Below, in pieces: positions 7,100 through 15,309 of a DNA stretch of 44,731 bases (position 1 is its first letter; every line of letters begins with the position of its first letter). The notes below the pieces were generated by a model, which saw nothing but the letters and a program-made list of their open reading frames with translations, was not told where the DNA came from and searched no databases. A program made the translations under genes and the position numbers. This stretch comes from JAMBLL01 sp036985935 (GTDB taxonomy: Bacteria; Actinomycetota; Acidimicrobiia; Spongiisociales; UBA5794), in assembly GCA_036985935.1 (NCBI GenBank), contig BTQP01000001.1, forward strand, positions 1 to 44,731, in the 5' to 3' direction.

Positions 7100-10000
7100 T
7101 GCAGGATCGCCTTGTGGTGATCTTGCAGAGACAACACGGCTCCGTCGGCCAGGCGATTCGCTGCGATGCTGTTCGCAACGGCAAGCCCTCCCGCGGCTGT
7201 CGTCACACTCGCTATCCCGTGGCGGTTCGCTGCCATGCGGATGAGCCGGCCGTCTCCACGCGCCTTGCCGCCCGCTGGCGTGTTTATAACGAGATCGATT
7301 CTGTCCTCCGAGATGAGTCGGAGGGGGTCGTATGGGCCCTCTCCGACCTTGTCGACATGGGTTGTTGCAATCGAGTGTCGCGCAAGATTTCCGGCTGTCC
7401 CATGGGTTGCATAGATCTTGAATCCAAGATCGGTAAGTGTCCTAGCGATCTCTGCGCCGACCGGTTTGTCGCGATCGGCGAGTGAAAGGAAGACCGACCC
7501 CTCGTTCGGGACCTTGTGGCCTGCCCCACTGAGCGCCTTTGCGTATGCCATACCTGTTGAGTCACCGAGGCCCATCACCTCACCTGTTGCCCGCATCTCG
7601 GGGCCGAGCATTGTGTCCTCGTCCGGGAAGCGGGTCCAGGGCAGGACAGCTTCCTTTACAGCGGTGTAGGGCAGGTCGGGTGTCGTCGGCGGTAGGACTC
7701 CCGACGCTTGTAGCTCTGCGATCGATTCTCCGAGCATGACGCGCGTTGCGATCTTGGCGAGAGGAACACCCGTTGCTTTGGAGATGAAGGGGATCGTCCG
7801 CGACGCCCTCGGGTTGGCCTCGAGCACAAAGACATCGTCGCCCTGGACGGCGAATTGGATATTCAACAGGCCTCGCACGCCCAGTCCGTCGGCGAGTCTC
7901 CGTGTGATGTCACGTACCTCGGCGACCACATCGGTTGAAAGATGCGGTGGTGGCACGACACATGCAGAGTCCCCGGAGTGGACTCCGGCCTCTTCGACAT
8001 GTTCCATGATCCCGCCGACGTACAGGTCGACACCGTCGAATACGGCATCCACATCCACTTCGATCGCCGACTCGAGGAAACGGTCGATGAGGAGTGGCGA
8101 ACGAGAAAGATCCACTTCTCCTCCAGGTGTCGCCCCATACATTTCCGTGAGGTAAGCCGACAGTTCCTCTATCGAATAGATGATCCTCATTGCTCTTCCT
8201 CCGAGCACGTACGAGGGACGCACGAGTGCGGGAAAGCCGATCCGATCGACGACGGCGTGGGCCTCGGCAGCAGACAGCGCAGTTCCGTTGGCAGGCTGCC
8301 GAATCCCGAACTCAGTACACAACCGGGAGAAGCGCTCCCGGTCTTCCGCCATGTCGATGGCGTCGGGGGTCGTGCCGGCTATTGGAACCCCTGCCGCTTC
8401 GAGCGCCCCGGCAAGACCCAGCGGGGTTTGGCCTCCGAGCTGCACGATCACTGCCATTGGTTTCTCCACCTCGACGATCGCGAGCACGTCTTCGGCTGTC
8501 AGTGGCTCGAAATACAACCGGGTCGATGTGTCGTAGTCGGTCGAGACGGTTTCGGGGTTGCAGTTGACCATCACGGTCTCGTAACCCGTTTCCTCTAGGG
8601 CGAACGCCGCATGGACGCAGCAGTAGTCGAATTCGATTCCTTGCCCGATACGGTTCGGTCCCGATCCCAGAACCATGACCGTCTTTGGTCCTGATGGCGG
8701 CGCTTCAGACTCCTCCTCGTATGTCGAGTAAAAGTACGGTGTCGACGCGGCGAATTCCGCAGCGCAGGTGTCCACCGTCTTGTACGTGACCGAGATCGAA
8801 CCGACCGAGCGCTGCTCGCGAACATCGGCCTCGTGGGTCTTCCACAGGTAGGCGATCTGGGCATCAGAGAAGCCGAAGCGTTTCGCGGTGCGCAGGATCT
8901 CGGGATCGTTCGGATTGGTCTCCACCATGTGGCGAATGCCAACCGTTTCTGCGATCTGGTCGATGAACCATGGGTCAATTGCCGTAGCGTCCGCGATCGC
9001 CCCCGCATCGAGACCGCGGCGCAGCGCCTCAGCGACCTCGAAGATGCGCACCGGCGAGGCGACGGGAAGGGCAAGGAGCAGATCGTCATCAGAAACCGAT
9101 TCGAGCTCATGCTCCGTAGGGTCCGCGCCGAGGCCCAGTCTCCCGGTTTCGAGAGACCTCAACGCTTTTTGCAGCGCCTCCGGGAACGTGCGTCCGATCG
9201 CCATGGCTTCACCAACCGACTGCATCGATGTGCCGAGGACTGGGTCAACGGACGGAAACTTGGCAAAGTCGAATCGTGGGATCTTGACGACCACATAGTC
9301 GAGGGTCGGCTCGAACGAAGCTGGCGTGGCCTTGGTGATGTCGTTCACGATCTCGTCCAGGGTGAATCCAACGGCGAGCATCGCCGCCATCTTGGCGATC
9401 GGAAAACCGGTGGCCTTTGATGCGAGCGCTGAGGAACGCGAAACTCTCGGGTTCATCTCGATGATGATGCGTCTCCCGGTCCGTGGGTCAACTGCGAACT
9501 GGACGTTCGATCCCCCGGTTTCAACGCCGACAATCCGCAAACAAGCGATCGCGTCGTCCCTCATCTCCTGGTATTCCCTGTCGGACAGCGTCATCGCTGG
9601 CGCGACGGTGATGCTGTCGCCCGTGTGGACGCCCATCGGATCGATGTTCTCGATCGAACACACGATGACTGCGTTGTCCGCAGCGTCCCGCATCACCTCG
9701 AGTTCGTACTCTTTCCAACCAGCGATCGACTCCTCAATGAGCAATTCCCCCACGGGTGACGCCGCGAAGCCGTTCGATACGATCTCGTCGAATTGCTCAG
9801 CGCTATATGCGAGTCCTGTCCCTCCGCCGCCGAGTATGAAACTGGGTCGGACCATCACAGGGAGACCGAGATCTTCGAGGGCTGAAAGAGCTTCCTCAGT
9901 CGTTCTGACGTAGTGGGCCCTGGGCGTAGCGATTCCCGCATCGTCCATCAGCTCCTTGAACTGGCCACGATCTTCGGCGGCTTCAATCGCCTGTAGCGAC

Positions 10001-10353
10001 GCTCCGATCAATTCAATGTCGAGTTCCTCGAACACTCCGTTCGCGGCGAGCTCCATGGTCACGTTGAGGGCGGTCTGGCCTCCAAGTGTTGGCAGTACCG
10101 CGTCCGGTCTCTCTTTTCGCAAGATCTCGGCGACGCTCTGGGCAGTGATCGGCTCTATGTATGTGGCGTCTGCGAATTCGGGGTCGGTCATGATCGTCGC
10201 AGGGTTCGAGTTCACGAGGATGACGCGGTACCCGAGCTCTCGCAAGACCTTCACCGCCTGGGTGCCGGAGTAGTCGAATTCGCATCCCTGCCCGATGATG
10301 ATCGGGCCGGATCCAATGACCAGGATCGATGTTATGTCACTGCGCCTCGGCAC
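7096..10353 (-). CDS. carB: Carbamoyl-phosphate synthase large subunit
   Basis: Makes carbamoyl phosphate from bicarbonate, ATP and the ammonia supplied by CarA. The protein is about 1085 residues, near the E. coli length. The two homologous ATP-grasp halves begin with 'ILVIGSGPIIIGQGCEFDYS' and 'VMVLGSGPNRIGQGIEFDYC'. 'FILGGGGTG' is in the first half and 'YVLGGRAM' in the second. A C-terminal MGS-like allosteric domain starts around 'GSVFLSLADRDK'. The GTG at 10353 is chosen because the protein then begins 'PRRSDITSILVIG', as in other CarB; this start lies 17 bases inside the end of carA. An in-frame extension up to 10593 is only carA antisense-frame sequence. pyrD follows with an ATGA overlap. 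Confidence 0.97.
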   Translation of the reverse strand: MPRRSDITSILVIGSGPIIIGQGCEFDYSGTQAVKVLRELGYRVILVNSNPATIMTDPEFADATYIEPITAQSVAEILRKERPDAVLPTLGGQTALNVTMELAANGVFEELDIELIGASLQAIEAAEDRGQFKELMDDAGIATPRAHYVRTTEEALSALEDLGLPVMVRPSFILGGGGTGLAYSAEQFDEIVSNGFAASPVGELLIEESIAGWKEYELEVMRDAADNAVIVCSIENIDPMGVHTGDSITVAPAMTLSDREYQEMRDDAIACLRIVGVETGGSNVQFAVDPRTGRRIIIEMNPRVSRSSALASKATGFPIAKMAAMLAVGFTLDEIVNDITKATPASFEPTLDYVVVKIPRFDFAKFPSVDPVLGTSMQSVGEAMAIGRTFPEALQKALRSLETGRLGLGADPTEHELESVSDDDLLLALPVASPVRIFEVAEALRRGLDAGAIADATAIDPWFIDQIAETVGIRHMVETNPNDPEILRTAKRFGFSDAQIAYLWKTHEADVREQRSVGSISVTYKTVDTCAAEFAASTPYFYSTYEEESEAPPSGPKTVMVLGSGPNRIGQGIEFDYCCVHAAFALEETGYETVMVNCNPETVSTDYDTSTRLYFEPLTAEDVLAIVEVEKPMAVIVQLGGQTPLGLAGALEAAGVPIAGTTPDAIDMAEDRERFSRLCTEFGIRQPANGTALSAAEAHAVVDRIGFPALVRPSYVLGGRAMRIIYSIEELSAYLTEMYGATPGGEVDLSRSPLLIDRFLESAIEVDVDAVFDGVDLYVGGIMEHVEEAGVHSGDSACVVPPPHLSTDVVAEVRDITRRLADGLGVRGLLNIQFAVQGDDVFVLEANPRASRTIPFISKATGVPLAKIATRVMLGESIAELQASGVLPPTTPDLPYTAVKEAVLPWTRFPDEDTMLGPEMRATGEVMGLGDSTGMAYAKALSGAGHKVPNEGSVFLSLADRDKPVGAEIARTLTDLGFKIYATHGTAGNLARHSIATTHVDKVGEGPYDPLRLISEDRIDLVINTPAGGKARGDGRLIRMAANRHGIASVTTAAGGLAVANSIAANRLADGAVLSLQDHHKAILQ

Positions 10354-11503
10354 TGAGATCTCCGATCGTATCGACGAATCGATCGAACAGCGCTCGTGCG
10401 TCGTTCGGGCCCGGCGCCGCTTCGGGGTGATACTGCACCGAGAACGCATCGATGTCACGACACGCCAGTCCCTCGTTGGTGCCGTCGTTGAGGTTGTGAT
10501 GCGTGCCGTCGACAAGGCCGAAGGGTGAGTCGATACCGGTCGGAATATGTGTCCGGTCTGCGAGACCTCTTCGAACGGGGGTTTCCGATCCACTCAACGT
10601 CCACAGATCCACAGCGAAACCGTGGTTCTGAGCGGTGATATCAACCGCTCCATCGCTCAAACGCTGGACGGGATGATTCCCACCATGGTGTCCGAAGGGA
10701 AGTTTGTAGGTCGTTGCGCCAAGCGCGAGAGCCAGCAACTGGTGACCAAGGCAAATCCCAAACACAGGCACCTCACCGAGCAGTCCACGGATCGCCTCGA
10801 TCGGCTGGCTCAGGGGTTCAGGGTCACCGGGGCCATTCGAAAGAAACACGCCATCGGGTGCCAGAGCGAGTGTGGCCCTCGCCGTTGTATCTGCCGGCAC
10901 CACGGTGACGTCGAATCCACGCGACGTGAAGGCAGCAATGATGTCCCTCTTGATACCGAAGTCGTATGCCACAACATGTCCGCGCCGTTCCCCGGCCGTC
11001 TCGGTGACGTACGTTTCGCTCGTCGTGACGCTCGACACGAGATCCAGTCCGGACATCGACGGTGTCGCCCTGGCGATGTCGATGAGTTCGCGGCTGTCCA
11101 CGTCCGATCCTATGGCAGCCGGCATCGCCCCGCTTTCCCGGATGTGTCTTGTCAGCCGGCGCGTGTCCACATCGGACACCACAACGGTGTTGTGTGCTGC
11201 GAGATAGTCCGTGAGCGGCATGTCGGATCTCCACGAGCTCGCCACACGCGACAGCGACCGGACAATCACGGCACGTGCATGAATCTTGTCGTCCTGGTCG
11301 TCCTCGCGTGACGTCCCGTAGTTCCCGATGTGCGGCGAAGTGAACGTGATGATCTGTCCGGCATACGATGGATCCGTCAGGATCTCCTGGTACCCTGTCA
11401 TGGCGGTGTTGAAGACAACCTCTCCCGCCGAAATACCTTCAACACCGACGGAGATACCCTCGAAAACGGTTCCATCTGCCAGGGCGACCAGTCCACGTTT
11501 CAT
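10337..11503 (-). CDS. carA: Carbamoyl-phosphate synthase small (glutaminase) subunit
   Basis: Hydrolyses glutamine and channels ammonia to CarB. The 388-residue protein has the CarA N-terminal domain ('GEVVFNTAMTGYQEILTDPS', about 27-46) and a class I glutamine amidotransferase domain. The nucleophile is Cys251 in 'GICLGHQ', with His359 and Glu361 in 'YHPEAAPGP'. The ATG at 11503 overlaps the pyrC stop as ATGA. The gene overlaps carB by 17 bases, which should hold the two subunits at a fixed ratio. Carbamoyl phosphate feeds PyrB in the same operon. Confidence 0.97.
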   Translation of the reverse strand: MKRGLVALADGTVFEGISVGVEGISAGEVVFNTAMTGYQEILTDPSYAGQIITFTSPHIGNYGTSREDDQDDKIHARAVIVRSLSRVASSWRSDMPLTDYLAAHNTVVVSDVDTRRLTRHIRESGAMPAAIGSDVDSRELIDIARATPSMSGLDLVSSVTTSETYVTETAGERRGHVVAYDFGIKRDIIAAFTSRGFDVTVVPADTTARATLALAPDGVFLSNGPGDPEPLSQPIEAIRGLLGEVPVFGICLGHQLLALALGATTYKLPFGHHGGNHPVQRLSDGAVDITAQNHGFAVDLWTLSGSETPVRRGLADRTHIPTGIDSPFGLVDGTHHNLNDGTNEGLACRDIDAFSVQYHPEAAPGPNDARALFDRFVDTIGDLSAEAQ

Positions 11504-12768
11504 ATGGCGCCACCGTGAGCTACTCGACCGTTGCGAATGGTCGCCGTGGTTCTCCCCGTCAAACTCATCCCGAAATAGGGAGCGTTACGCGAACGCGAGC
11601 GCGTTGTAGTCGGCGTCCATGTCTCAGCTGGTGCGAACACAGTGATGTTTGCGACGTTGCCAACGCCGATCGGTAGCCCATGATCCGGGATCTGTGCGAT
11701 TCTTGCAGGTGCAACGGCCATCACAGCGAAGAACCTGGTGGGGTCCAGTCCTATGATCTTTCCGGCCACAGGGCCTGCCCATTCCAGGCCCAACACACCA
11801 TTGGGTGCGTCTTCGAACGGCACCTCTTTCTCCCTGGCAGCATGCGGTGCGTGATCCGTTGCGACGACGTCGATCACTCCGCTGCGAAGACCATCGGCTA
11901 GAGCCTGCCGATCGTCGGCCGTACGTAGCGGCGGCATCATCTTGAAGTCCGGATCGGTACTGGCCACGTCGGTGTGGTCGAACTCGAGGTGGTGCGGGGT
12001 AACCTCAGCGGTGACGGGTAGTCCTTCCGACTTTGCCTCAGCGATGAGTTCGACACCTCTGGCCGTTGAAACATGCTGAGCGTGATAGTTGACTCCGGTC
12101 AGCCGAACGAGGGCGAGATCGCGAGCGATCACTATCTCCTCGGCCACTGCTGGAATCCCTGGCATGCCCAAACGCGAGGACACTGCGCCTTCGTGCATGA
12201 AACCGGTGGCGCTCATCGAGCTGTCGACTGCGTGTTGGGCAACGACGCCCCCGAGGTTCTTGACGTACTCCATCGCAAGGCGCAGCACCGAGGAATTCGT
12301 CACCGAGGTCCCATCGTCTGTGAACAGGCGCACACCCGCGTGCCACATCTCGTCGATGTGTGCCATCCGTTCGCCTTGCCTCCCGAGAGTGATGGCACCC
12401 GCCGGGTACACGTCAGCCGAACCGACGTTTCGGCCTTGCTCGGACACGTACGTCGCGGTCTGGGCATTGTCGATGGTCGGTACGGTGTTCGGCATTGCGA
12501 CAACCGCTGTGTATCCGCCCGCAGCCGCTGCTGCGGTGCCTGTCCCGATGTCCTCCTTCCACAGCTCACCCGGATCGCGCAGATGGGTGTGCAGGTCGAC
12601 GAACCCGGGGCCTACCCATGCGTCGGAGGCGTCGACGATCGTCGAGCCGTCGAGGTCCGCCGCGAGTTCTGCGACGCGGCCGTCAACGATTCTCACGTCG
12701 AGACGCGCCATGCCGTCCTCGGTCAGAACCGACCCGCCCTTGATGACCAACTCAGGCAACCTGGTCAC
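11500..12768 (-). CDS. pyrC: Dihydroorotase
   Basis: Closes carbamoyl aspartate to dihydroorotate. It is an amidohydrolase of about 422 residues. The first zinc ligands are in 'DLHTHLRDPG' (His60, His62 when numbered from 12768), 'VVAMPNT' follows, and the catalytic Asp is in 'VVATDHAPH'. The C-terminal 'NGRVAHGG' strand is usual for the family. Two tandem GTG codons (12771, 12768) lie inside the end of pyrB, and either could be the start. The in-frame codons further upstream lie over pyrB and carry no conserved sequence. It overlaps carA by four bases. The type I sequence and its position next to pyrB are typical of Gram-positive operons. Confidence 0.95.
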   Translation of the reverse strand: MTRLPELVIKGGSVLTEDGMARLDVRIVDGRVAELAADLDGSTIVDASDAWVGPGFVDLHTHLRDPGELWKEDIGTGTAAAAAGGYTAVVAMPNTVPTIDNAQTATYVSEQGRNVGSADVYPAGAITLGRQGERMAHIDEMWHAGVRLFTDDGTSVTNSSVLRLAMEYVKNLGGVVAQHAVDSSMSATGFMHEGAVSSRLGMPGIPAVAEEIVIARDLALVRLTGVNYHAQHVSTARGVELIAEAKSEGLPVTAEVTPHHLEFDHTDVASTDPDFKMMPPLRTADDRQALADGLRSGVIDVVATDHAPHAAREKEVPFEDAPNGVLGLEWAGPVAGKIIGLDPTRFFAVMAVAPARIAQIPDHGLPIGVGNVANITVFAPAETWTPTTTRSRSRNAPYFGMSLTGRTTATIRNGRVAHGGAI

Positions 12769-13669
12769 CACCCAGGAGTTCGAACAGCACGGCCATCCGC
12801 GCCGCGACGCCGTTTGATACCTGAAGGAGCACGAGTGACCGCTCGTCGTCCGCCACGTCATGAGCTATCTCGACCCCTCGGTTCATGGGACCAGGATGCA
12901 ATACGACCGCCTCCGGCTTCAGGCGACCAAAGCGAGCCCCGGTCATGCCGTACCGGTCGGCGTATTCAGGGAGCGAGGGAAATACGGATCCACCACCGCG
13001 TTCAGTCTGTACGCGCAGAAGGTATACGACATCCACCTCGTCGAGTATCGCGTCGAGATCTGTCGACGTGTTCGCAGGCCAACCGTCGATCTCAACCGGA
13101 AGCAAGGTCGGCGGGCCGACCAAAGTTACGCTCGCACCGAGGGAGTGGAAGGCATACATATTCGACCGCGCCACCCTGGAATGGCGAACGTCACCCACGA
13201 TCGCGATTCGTAGGCCTTCGAGTGAGCCGAACCGTTGGGTGATCGTCAGACAATCAGCAAGTGCCTGCGTCGGGTGCTGATGGGCGCCGTCGCCGCCGTT
13301 GACCACAGGGACGTCGAGCCACTCGGCGACGCGCCACGGGGCACCAGTTGACCCGTGGCGCACCACCATCAGATCGACTCCCATGGCGTGGACGGTCAAG
13401 GCTGTGTCCTTGAGCGATTCTCCCTTGGAGAGTGAGGATGTCGCGGGTGAGAACGACATAGTGTCCGCAGACAGCGCTTTCGCTGCTTTCTCGAAGGACA
13501 GCCGTGTCCGGGTGGAGGGTTCGAAGAACATCGTTGCGACTGTCTTTCCTCTGAGAGCCGGCACCTTGGGTATCGGACGCGATAGCACTTCGACGAACGA
13601 CTCAGCATCCACGAGCAACTTCTCAATGACCTGCCGCGGGAGATCCTCGGTCGTGAGCAGGTCGTTCAC
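12752..13669 (-). CDS. pyrB: Aspartate carbamoyltransferase catalytic subunit
   Basis: Condenses carbamoyl phosphate with aspartate, the committed pyrimidine step. The 305-residue protein has the phosphate-binding 'FFEPSTRTRLSFE' (STRTR at 52-56), 'HPTQALADCLTI', and the aspartate-domain 'LHPGPMNRGVEIAHDV'. No regulatory pyrI gene is present nearby, so control is expected at the level of PyrR. The GTG at 13669 overlaps the pyrR stop (GTGA). The end overlaps the start of pyrC by 17-20 bases. Confidence 0.97.
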   Translation of the reverse strand: MNDLLTTEDLPRQVIEKLLVDAESFVEVLSRPIPKVPALRGKTVATMFFEPSTRTRLSFEKAAKALSADTMSFSPATSSLSKGESLKDTALTVHAMGVDLMVVRHGSTGAPWRVAEWLDVPVVNGGDGAHQHPTQALADCLTITQRFGSLEGLRIAIVGDVRHSRVARSNMYAFHSLGASVTLVGPPTLLPVEIDGWPANTSTDLDAILDEVDVVYLLRVQTERGGGSVFPSLPEYADRYGMTGARFGRLKPEAVVLHPGPMNRGVEIAHDVADDERSLVLLQVSNGVAARMAVLFELLGGDQVA

Positions 13670-14187
13670 GCAGGTTCGCTCTGCCCGATCCAGACACCGT
13701 CTTCATCATCAATGCCGAGAAACCGGACGGATACGTGTTCCGTAAGAGACGTCGGAATGTTCTTCCCGACATAGTCCGCTCTGATCGGGAGCTCACGGTG
13801 TCCTCTGTCGATGACCACTGCAAGTTGAACTGCTGACGGGCGCCCGAGATCGGCGAGTGCATCCAACGCTGCACGGATCGTCCTTCCGGTGAACAGCACA
13901 TCGTCTGCGAGCACGACGGTCTTACCATCGAGCAGTTCCGGGATGTCTGTCGGTCCAATCCTCGCGCGGGGTCTGATATCGATATCGTCCCGATACATGC
14001 CTACGTCCAGGGACCCTGCAGTGAACCCAGCACCGTGGATATCACTAAGTGCCGCGGCGATACGATCTGCGAAGGGCTTGCCACGCGTCGGTATTCCAAG
14101 CAGAACGACCTCGTCCAGGCCGTGATTCCGCTCAGCGATCTCGTGAGCGATCCGCTTCGTAACGCGTCCGAGGTCGTCCGAATCCAT
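13666..14187 (-). CDS. pyrR: PyrR, pyr operon RNA-binding regulator / uracil phosphoribosyltransferase
   Basis: Binds a stem-loop in the pyr leader RNA when UMP is abundant and shuts the operon down; many homologues also convert uracil and PRPP to UMP. The PRPP loop 'VVLADDVLFTGRTIRAAL' and the N-terminal 'RIAHEIAERN...VLLGIPTRG' are clear. The start is ambiguous. ATG 14187 begins at the family's conserved region but has no strong site; AAGGAG (14206-14211) is 18 bases away and better spaced for a CTG at 14199. An in-frame ATG at 14283 would add 32 residues read through the leader hairpin. A 25-codon leader ORF ends eight bases before ATG 14187, so re-initiation is plausible. It is the first gene of the operon and overlaps pyrB by four bases. 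Confidence 0.93.
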   Translation of the reverse strand: MDSDDLGRVTKRIAHEIAERNHGLDEVVLLGIPTRGKPFADRIAAALSDIHGAGFTAGSLDVGMYRDDIDIRPRARIGPTDIPELLDGKTVVLADDVLFTGRTIRAALDALADLGRPSAVQLAVVIDRGHRELPIRADYVGKNIPTSLTEHVSVRFLGIDDEDGVWIGQSEPA

Positions 14188-14195
14188 TACCTGTC

Positions 14196-14273
14196 TCAGA
14201 ATGGTCTCCTTCGAGTCTCCCGAAATACAACGAAACCGCACACTCGTGTGTGCGGCTGCTCGACTTGTCTCAT
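14196..14273 (-). CDS. Putative 25-codon leader ORF of the pyr operon
   Basis: An ATG at 14273 opens a reading frame of 25 codons ending in TGA at 14196, eight bases before the pyrR ATG at 14187. GAAGG (14284-14288) lies ten bases upstream and could be its ribosome-binding site; that GAAGG is also the 3' arm of the PyrR-binding stem. The frame runs straight through the terminator-like hairpin (14236-14255). The peptide has no recognisable domain and is basic near its end (three arginines, then Pro-Phe). It may be translated only to couple pyrR translation or to keep the hairpin open. That it is translated at all is inference. Confidence 0.4.
   Translation of the reverse strand: MRQVEQPHTRVCGFVVFRETRRRPF
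14223..14255 (-). terminator. Terminator-like hairpin in the pyr leader
   Basis: Read on the minus strand, CCGCACAC and GTGTGCGG form a perfect 8-bp stem around a four-base loop (14236-14255). It is followed by TTTCGTTGTATTT, 9 T in 13 bases. It lies between the PyrR-binding loop and pyrR, where an attenuator would be. The T-run is interrupted, so strength is uncertain. Confidence 0.5.
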
Positions 14274-14283
14274 CGACCGACAT

Positions 14284-14314
14284 CCTTCTCGGCCTCTCTG
14301 GACCGGGTTAAAGG
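14284..14314 (-). promoter_or_regulatory. PyrR-binding RNA stem-loop
   Basis: On the minus strand this folds as a lower stem (CCTTT with GAAGG), an asymmetric internal bulge (AACC against A), an upper stem (CGGTC with GGCCG) and a CAGAGA hexaloop. The core GGTCCAGAGAGGCC matches the known PyrR-site consensus (ARUCCAGAGAGGYU) at 12 of 14 positions. Bulge, upper stem and hexaloop follow the architecture of Bacillus binding loops. PyrR is encoded immediately downstream. The 3' arm contains GAAGG, so bound PyrR would hide a ribosome-binding sequence. Confidence 0.82.
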
Positions 14315-14329
14315 GGTTCTGTTGTGGTC

Positions 14330-14335
14330 ATTGTA
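14330..14335 (-). promoter_or_regulatory. Candidate -10 element of the pyr operon promoter
   Basis: TACAAT on the minus strand matches the -10 consensus at five of six bases. It would place the transcript start near 14323, about nine bases before the PyrR-binding loop, as expected for a leader-regulated operon. No convincing -35 hexamer is seen at 16-18 bases, so the call rests on the -10 and its position just after the nusB stop. Confidence 0.4.
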
Positions 14336-14349
14336 CTACGGCGAACACA

Positions 14350-14724
14350 TCACTCGCCCACGTCTCGCTGCTTGGCAACGGCCGACAGGACACCGTTGAC
14401 GAAGGAGCCACTGTTTGCGGTCGAGTACAGTTTCGCGAGTTCGACACATTCCGAGATCGTCACACCCACCGGAACGTCGGTAAAGAGGAGTTCATATGTT
14501 CCGAGGCGCAGGATATTTCGATCGACAACCGGCATTCGTTCGATCCTCCAGCGGGTCGATGCGGCAGTGATGACGGCGTCGATCGCCTCCCGGTTCTCCC
14601 ACACGGCCTCTGCGATCACCGCCGAGCGATGGGACACCTTCGTGACATCTATCACATCCATCGATCGGGAATCGGCTGCGTACAACGACCCCAGCGCTCC
14701 GTCTCTGGCGGCGTCAACGCTCAC
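14350..14724 (-). CDS. nusB: Transcription antitermination factor NusB
   Basis: Binds boxA RNA with S10 (NusE) during rRNA transcription antitermination. The 124-residue protein has the all-helical NusB pattern: 'ARDGALGSLYAAD' in the first helix, 'RMPVVDRNILRLGTYELLF' and 'TISECVELAKLYSTANSGSFVNGVLSAV'. The last segment is the most conserved. The GTG at 14724 overlaps the efp stop (GTGA). efp-nusB is the usual actinobacterial pair. The pyr leader begins directly after its stop. Confidence 0.95.
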   Translation of the reverse strand: MSVDAARDGALGSLYAADSRSMDVIDVTKVSHRSAVIAEAVWENREAIDAVITAASTRWRIERMPVVDRNILRLGTYELLFTDVPVGVTISECVELAKLYSTANSGSFVNGVLSAVAKQRDVGE

Positions 14725-15281
14725 GAGACACGGGTGACGTAGTCACCTGTGCGAGTGTCGACCTTCACTACGTCACCAAGTTCGACGAAGAGCGGAGCCT
14801 GAATCACCCTGCCCGTCGCAAGAGTGACCGGCTTCGTTGCACCGGATACACGATCGCCTTTGACACCGGGCTCCGCGAAAGTGACTTCTATCTCGACAGA
14901 GGCTGGAAGTTCTATGTCCACGGGCGTTCCCTCGAACATCGCGAGCCGGATCGTCATACCGTCCGTCATGAAGTCAGCACTTGTGCCAACCAGGTCCTCC
15001 GACACGTTCATCTGCTCGTACGTTTCGCCGTCCATGAAGTTGAAACCCATGTCGTCGCGGTACAAGAAGGTGTAGTCCCTTCGGTCGATGACAGCCTTCG
15101 GGAGATTCTCGCCGGCGCGATACGTTCGGTCTATGACGGCCCCCGTGCGGACGTTCTTTAACTTCATCCGGACGAAGGCTTTGCCCTTGCCGGGTTTCAC
15201 GTGTTGGTACTCCGTGACCGAAAAGAGACCCTCAGGCAAGTTCAACGCCATACCGGGTTTGACATCGTTGGTCGAAATCAT
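14721..15281 (-). CDS. efp: Elongation factor P
   Basis: Relieves ribosome stalling at polyproline by binding between the P and E sites. The 186-residue protein has the three-domain EF-P layout. The domain I loop reads 'HVKPGKGKAFVR', with Lys32 at the tip. Further landmarks are 'TYRAGENLPKAVIDRRDYTFLY' and the C-terminal 'TGRVIQAPLFVELGDVVKVDTRTGDY'. The ATG at 15281 is fixed by GAGGAGGG (15289-15296) seven bases upstream; upstream in-frame sequence lies over aroB. The known actinobacterial EF-P loop is PGKGP; here it is PGKGK. The gene follows aroB by 28 bases and overlaps nusB. Confidence 0.97.
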   Translation of the reverse strand: MISTNDVKPGMALNLPEGLFSVTEYQHVKPGKGKAFVRMKLKNVRTGAVIDRTYRAGENLPKAVIDRRDYTFLYRDDMGFNFMDGETYEQMNVSEDLVGTSADFMTDGMTIRLAMFEGTPVDIELPASVEIEVTFAEPGVKGDRVSGATKPVTLATGRVIQAPLFVELGDVVKVDTRTGDYVTRVS

Positions 15282-15309
15282 CGGTCTGCCCTCCTCGAAT
15301 GTGCGACGT

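Noticed and set aside
10354..10593. Apparent 80-codon N-terminal extension of CarB
   Set aside because: It lies inside carA in another frame and is Ser/Thr/Arg-rich; CarB homologues begin at the GTG at 10353.
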